Part shown: one piece after another, positions 58,986 through 64,000 of the stretch
How the letters are laid out: each line of letters opens with the position of its first letter
How positions within the stretch are numbered: position 1 is the stretch's first letter
Assembly: GCA_000310025.1 (NCBI GenBank)
Contig: FN649727.1
Span: forward strand, 8,060,835 to 8,124,834
Direction of reading: 5' to 3'
Length of the DNA: 64,000 nucleotides
From: Ectocarpus siliculosus
Lineage: Eukaryota; Sar; Phaeophyceae; Ectocarpales; Ectocarpaceae
Made by a program: the position numbers and the translations under genes
The notes under the pieces: generated by a model
What the model was told of the DNA's origin: nothing
The model's database searches: none
What the model saw: only the letters and a program-made list of their open reading frames with translations

Positions 58986-61900
58986 GCCGTTGGCGCTGGG
59001 GAATGCGGCGGATGCTGTGGAAATCGTGAGCGCAGGCTACATCTTGAGGACCTTCAAACACGAGGACGGGAGCGCTCTCAACAGCACTCAGAAAGGTGCT
59101 ACTACTACTTGTGGGCCTTGTAGATGTACTTAACCAGCGCAAGAACATGATCGTTCCGGTTGATGGGAGGCGCGGGGGTCGTAGAACACGCCACGGCAAC
59201 GCCACATTGGTTCTTCCGCAAGAGGGATAGTGTTTCTCAACTGACGATGACTTACCGGCGTTGTTTCGCGCGGTCCTGAAGAGCTCCTCACAGCCGCAGT
59301 CTTCGTGGGGATGCTCGTCGGAGGAATTCTGGCGGGAAGCGCTGCAGACCGTCTGGGCAGGCGCAACTGCCTTCTCATTTCCCTTGCCGTAAACTGCACC
59401 TTCGCTTCGATTTCCGCGGCGGCTCCTTCTGTTGGCTGGTTGATTGCGGCTAGGGTGTGTGCCGGGCTAGGTAAGCTACGCCGGAGGAAGATGCATCGAA
59501 TTGGATCGACTTGTGCCCCTGATTTGTTGGCGACAGTGGACCACTCGGCATCAATCGTAGTGGCCGAGGAGTTGTTCTCCGTGGAAAACGGGCCAGGTTT
59601 GGAACAGTTTCTCCGCGCTCTTGCTGAACCAGTTTTGTTTGATCGGAGAGGCTTCTGGTGCTTGTTTGAGGAGCGGCAACCTCCAGGTCTGGGTCCGACG
59701 CCTGTCGCTGTCACAATGTCGATACCGAACTGTTTGTAGCATATGTTCACGCATCGGCAGTCTCTCGTCGCCTTAAGGCACATGATTCCTTCCCACCTGT
59801 TCGGAAACTTGAACGAACGCGGTACACGTACCACCAGGTGTGGGCGGCTCGATTCCCGTTGTTTTCACGCTCGGTGCCGAGTTGTTTGCCACTCGGATTC
59901 GAGGCGCGATGGTGTCTCTCATCGCAAGGTGAGAGAGTGGGCTTCCCCGAGGAGTTTTTTTTTGTTTCTTGGTAAGGTGTACATCCGTGCAGTATTCTCA
60001 GGACGAACGTAGTACTATTTGCAATGCACTCGGCGATACGGTAAGGCCGGCAACAGCAACCTGGTTTCTTCCTACTTCGAATTCCGATCATTCGGAACCC
60101 AGCCTGCCAGAGCACAGTTCCACAGCAGTTGGTGCGCACTGTAGCTGTTCTGGGTATATGATTGGGTTGTGTGTGCTATTTTGTTGGTCTAAGGAGTAGT
60201 GTTAGGATGAGTCTGATTCTGACATGTCCAATTCAATTTATCGTGCCATGTCCTTGCCGTAGCTTCTGGATGGTCGGCTCGGTGTTTGCGGCAATCGCCG
60301 CGTGGGTAGTGCTCGGCGATGGTTTTGGTGGGAGGCGGATCTTCCCAGGAGGCACCTGGCGGCACTACGCATTGGTTGCAGCCCTGCCAGCAGTAGCAGC
60401 CCTGTCACTGACCTTTATCTTCGTTCCCGAGTCACCGAGGTTTCTCGCTAGAGAAGGTTGGTAAACTGCGGCAATAACCAGGGTGTAAGGGTAGATGGCT
60501 GATGTGTGATTTCTTCCATTTGTATCCTGACCGCGTGACACACTAGGCTTCCTCTTGCGTCTTCGATCTGTCGGTTCGTACATGCTCTAGAGCCAAGCAC
60601 GTCAAGTTTGCGATGAACACAGGCATCGACAGAGAAAGCAAGCGTATGTTCTTTCACGCGATCATAATGTAGCATTCTTCTTGTTTTGGGTGCCCCGTAT
60701 CTGTTTGATGAAACCTGAGGGCGTGCGCTGCGCCGTTGACAACATCATCCTGTGGGGCGTCACACCTCGTACCTTGCGATGTGCCATTGTCATGGGCTCT
60801 CGGATTCGATGTACGGCTCCGCCGACCATTCGTTTGAGTTCCCGTGAGCAAGCCATGCATATCCTGGCCGGGATATATGGACTGAATGGACGGGACGTAG
60901 ATCATCTGTGGCTGTCAAATGGCGGAGGCTGTGGAGGCTGTGCTTACCTTAGTCAATCTGCGCCCTTCATTTATTCTCTCTCTGTTCTTCGTTCGCTGTG
61001 GAAACTCGTTATTCCGAAGCCATCTCTGCTGATACGGTATTGCAGTAATGATAGAGAGGACTTTCGTGAGGCGATCACTACCGCACCTAACTTTCGCAGG
61101 CCGATACGACGAGATGAGGATCGTTATGCAACGGATGACGAATGCTCCCGTCCATCTACCTTCGGGACTAGTCCAACATAGTTCTACTAGAAGACCCGGC
61201 CCCAGCTTCGCAAGTGCATGGCAATCCTGGCGGCGCAGCTTGGGCGGCGGGTTGTATCAAAGCGCATCAGGGATTGCTCCAGATCAGATTACAGAGACCT
61301 CTTCCATGATCAACAACCCAGAAGATGAACTAACCCGTGGCAGCGAAAGCAGCGGTACCAAGGACCAGCGTGACGGGGGCGTGATGCGAATCCTTTGTCC
61401 GGGGAACGATGCGAGACTCCAAAGGGCGACGATCGTGCTGGTCGTCGTGTGGTTCACGTTGAGCTACGGCACGTATGGGGTAGCCACGTGGAACAACCAG
61501 GTCTTCGCCGATATCGGGCTGTCCAACCCGTACCTTTGTTCTGTTATCTACTCTCTCTCCGACCTCCCGGGAAATGTAGCGTCCATTTTTTTGGTTGAAC
61601 AGGTGAGTGGAGGAACGAGCAATAAGGCATGTTCTGCTGTAACCTTTGTTTGCACTTGCCCCTGACTTCCTCAGCACCAATCACGAAACAGCTCTTTTGC
61701 CGCCGGTCGTTTCGGCTTCTTAGCTGTTTAGTCGTCGTCGTTCGGGGGCTATTAGTGCGAGCTCCAGGAATTTTGGTGCTCATGACGAAATGAAAAGTGT
61801 GCATTGTCACCTCGGAGGTTGCAGGAAGTTGTATTTGTTGAACGAGTTGTCACTGGAAGCTTGATGGTGCCTTTCCAATAGCAAGACTCGAAACCCTGGT

Positions 61901-62352
61901 CCCGTCCCCTGTCCCCGTGTCCCATACCCCTACACCGAAAACGCCCCGTTCAGGTTGGGCGAAAACCGCTTTTGTCTGCGTCAATGGTGCTTGCTGCGGT
62001 TGCGGCATCAGTTTTCGCTCTAGGATCTGGATCTGGAGCAGGGGTGGTAATTTCTGGGGCTTGCCTTTTCAACGCGTTTAGCACGTGCGGATGGAACGCC
62101 CTAGGTGTCGTTTCGACAGAGGCGTTTCCGACTGCCGCGAGGGTGTCGGGGATGGGGCTGGTGTCGGCGGCGGGGAGACTGGGTTCGATTGGGGCACAGT
62201 TCGCGAACGGTTCCTTAGAGGGTAACGTTTTCCTTCTGCTCGCCGTGACGAGCGGATTGACATTGGTGGGAGGGTTAGCATCTTTGCTGCTCCCTGGAGA
62301 AACGTTAGGGGTGTCTCTCGATGGCACGACGCCAGATCGTGCAGTCTCGTAG
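58986..62352 (+). CDS. SV2-like MFS transporter, copy 2 (6 exons seen, N terminus not found)
   Basis: Exons 58986-59095, 59300-59470, 59838-59928, 60263-60456, 61100-61602 and 61954-62352 (stop TAG), about 489 codons, all joining in phase. Exon 3, complete only here, reads 'GVGGSIPVVFTLGAELF' then 'RIRGAMVSLIAS', running into 'FWMVGS' of exon 4. This is the conserved TM4-TM5 region of SV2-like carriers. Motif A ('VFVGMLVGGILAGSAADRLG') and 'AAGRLGSIGAQ' are canonical. 'WNALDVVSTE' of copy 1 is 'WNALGVVSTE' here, losing a usually acidic position. The missing 5' exon must lie outside the duplicated block. Plasma- or organelle-membrane carrier; substrate unknown. Confidence 0.82.
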
Positions 62353-62560
62353 TCTAGGCTGTACCCTTCGAGTAGGGGGGCCGAGGGGGTTTTGGGGTTT
62401 GTGTGGGAAGCGTGGTTCAACTTCTCGCGGTATTGAAACAAACAGTGCAGAGACATGCATGGGTCTCGCGAATTTGCCATTATTGTAGTGTGGCTTGTCT
62501 GGTCCTGAACGTGTCAAATGCGAATTGAAACAGTTTTTTTTTGTACGAAGATGTAGTGCA

Positions 62561-62563
62561 TTA
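62561..62563. other. TTA target-site duplication, left
   Basis: Pairs with TTA at 63604-63606; the empty site in copy 1 has a single TTA at 48271-48273. Confidence 0.85.
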
Positions 62564-63603
62564 GACCGCGATTTATGGGATCGAAATCTTGTCGATAAAT
62601 CTTGATCTTGGCCAAGATATGTCAGTTTCACGATTTATGGGATCAAAATCTTCCGATATATCTTGGTCAAGATTTCTCGAGGCCCGAAATCTGCCCTTTC
62701 GAACAAATCTTGACCCAAGATCTGTCGAAATGAGCCTTCCGACAAATCTTGAGGCGGCGTAACAAATCTTGCCTGGGCGCGGCGCGGTCACCGAAGGTCA
62801 GTCAATCTAATCGTCCATAACGCCATGAAATCTTCACGTGGCACACTCGCAAGGGCCTCTAATGCACCCTGGCGTCACTGTGAACGAAAACGACCACGGC
62901 GCGCGAAAAAAATGCGTATTTGCCCTGGCTCGTTCCACGCGCGTCATCACCAGTCGGTCGAGTGACCGTAAAAAAATAGTATTTTATTTTGAAGTAGAAA
63001 AATAGAGGAGGAGGAACGCTTTGCCAACACAGCTCTGTCGTGTGCGACGCTTCTGTCTCTTCATCGAATCACCCCACACCCAACCCGTTTGCACCCGAGC
63101 CAAATCCGTGAGTGCAGATGACAACGCCGGAGGTTTGACCTCGGTACGCCTACTACATAGTGAGATACGTGCATGGGTGTCATCGGCCTCGGGTTGATGC
63201 ACTTTCTTGTCAGTTGGATGGCAATGGAACAATATTGTTTCTCCGCTCGATATGAGCTCGTGGGCAACGGCTGCTATTTTGTACCCCAGGTAGGCGTCCA
63301 TCGCTAGTATACACGTATTCACCCTTAGTGTTGAGGCAATACTGCTGGGGGAGGGACGCCTCTTCTACAACTGCGTCATGCTCACTTTTCGCCACACCTC
63401 GGCATTTTCTGTGGACCAAGTGGCCGTTGTGCCTTTATCAAGTTCAAGCAGAAGACAGGAACAACACGCCGCTTTTTCAACATTCAACATATTTCCCCCA
63501 TAAATCGCGATACTGCAAATCTTGGCGAAGAAATATTGTGCGCAAATCTTGGGTCAAAATGCGAAGATATGTTTGCAAGATTCTGTTTCCGTAAAGAAGG
63601 GTC
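62564..63603. mobile_element. Non-autonomous DNA transposon, PIF/Harbinger-like, 1040-bp copy
   Basis: Begins GACCGCGATTTATGGGATCG and ends GTAAAGAAGGGTC, with inverted ends matching imperfectly through the aatcttg words. It is flanked by TTA on both sides and absent from the equivalent position of copy 1. A 3-bp TTA/TAA duplication is the PIF/Harbinger signature. It shares most of its length with 52364-53603 but lacks internal segments present there. No transposase, so it needed one in trans. Confidence 0.85.
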
Positions 63604-63828
63604 TTATCGGCGCGCCGTCCTGCTTGTTTTGTGTTCCTCGGGTACATCTGTTCCTATGCTCTACCGCTCGCGTCACCGTGTTCGCACAGCACTTTGGTAC
63701 ACTATTTCTCCTCCTGGAACATACCCATCCTTGCTGCCTGACTACGCCCCGTGCCCAAGACGCACACACGAAACAAAAGTTGAGGGGTAGTCGCCCCCGA
63801 TGACTACGGCGCATGTCATGGGCACGAT

Positions 63829-64000
63829 TTACACCGTGGACACCTGCCGCTGCTCGGCCCTGAATCGTTCGCCCCAGTCTCCTGGCGCGTTTCCTTCGAA
63901 TAACATAAACTCGAGCAACAGTGCCACCACCTCTACGTTGACGCTGTTGCCTACCAACGCACAACGCTGACGTGGGGTGAGGGCCGTCGGGAAATCAAAA
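63829..64000 (-). CDS. TRDMT1: DNMT2/TRDMT1-type cytosine-C5 methyltransferase C-terminal end (partial, open frame)
   Basis: The minus strand from the right edge reads 'FDFPTALTPRQRCALVGNSV' then 'NVEVVALLLEFMLFEG' and stops at TAA 63829-63831. R-Q-R-x-x-L-x-G-N-S-x-x-V-x-V-V is motif X of DNMT2-type methyltransferases, which closes the catalytic core by packing against motif I. Unlike the first copy the frame is intact and the consensus GNS is kept. The rest of the gene lies right of the window. It is convergent with the MFS gene, and the 1040-bp transposon lies between the two 3' ends. Confidence 0.7.
   Translation of the reverse strand, partial: FDFPTALTPRQRCALVGNSVNVEVVALLLEFMLFEGNAPGDWGERFRAEQRQVSTV

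Larger units (their letters stand above)
58815..64000. repeat. Segmental duplication, copy 2 (cut by the right edge)
   Basis: Collinear with 43674-48660 apart from the insertions noted elsewhere. A hand comparison of the last MFS exon gives roughly 4-5 percent difference plus one 3-bp in-frame indel. Confidence 0.9.

Overview
The window looks like nuclear DNA of a brown alga, most like an Ectocarpus-type genome. This is inferred from three things: very intron-dense genes (exons mostly 60-320 bp, introns of several hundred bp, GT-AG plus at least two GC-AG introns), balanced base composition, and protein families common in brown algae (polycystin-like REJ/GPS receptors, SV2-like MFS carriers, a DNMT2-type methyltransferase). 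Two runs of N (44615-44642, 54913-54966) show it is a draft scaffold.

Region 1 (1-23.06 kb, + strand) is one very large gene, cut by the left edge. More than 35 exons can be placed, most joining in phase. In order they encode parallel beta-helix repeats, REJ/PKD-like modules, Cys-rich modules, a GAIN-like helical/GPS segment, about eight membrane helices whose first five follow the polycystin-1 TM1-TM5 pattern, and a long polar cytosolic tail.

Region 2 (23.1-43.5 kb) is accessory, repeat-rich DNA. It holds GGCGGTAA-type elements with 11-bp inverted ends, GGTAATTGGTCACCACGG-type repeats ending in a short interstitial TTAGGG tract, a GC-rich trinucleotide-phased VNTR with open frames on both strands, a LINE 3' fragment inside a larger inverted-repeat structure, and several minisatellites. 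The only convincing host gene is a single-exon type I membrane protein on the minus strand (30652-31638).

Region 3 (43.7-64.0 kb) is dominated by a segmental duplication. About 5 kb carrying an SV2-like MFS transporter (+) and, tail to tail, the 3' end of a DNMT2/TRDMT1-type methyltransferase (-) occurs at 43674-49.0 kb and again from 58815 to the right edge. The copies have diverged: one carries a SINE-like insertion and about 600 bp of extra intron sequence, the other a roughly 1 kb non-autonomous DNA transposon with its 3-bp target duplication. The methyltransferase end is frameshifted in one copy and open in the other. A longer relative of the same transposon lies between the copies (52364-53603). 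I did not find a multi-gene defence or biosynthetic system. The unusual content is the receptor architecture and the duplication with its dated insertions.
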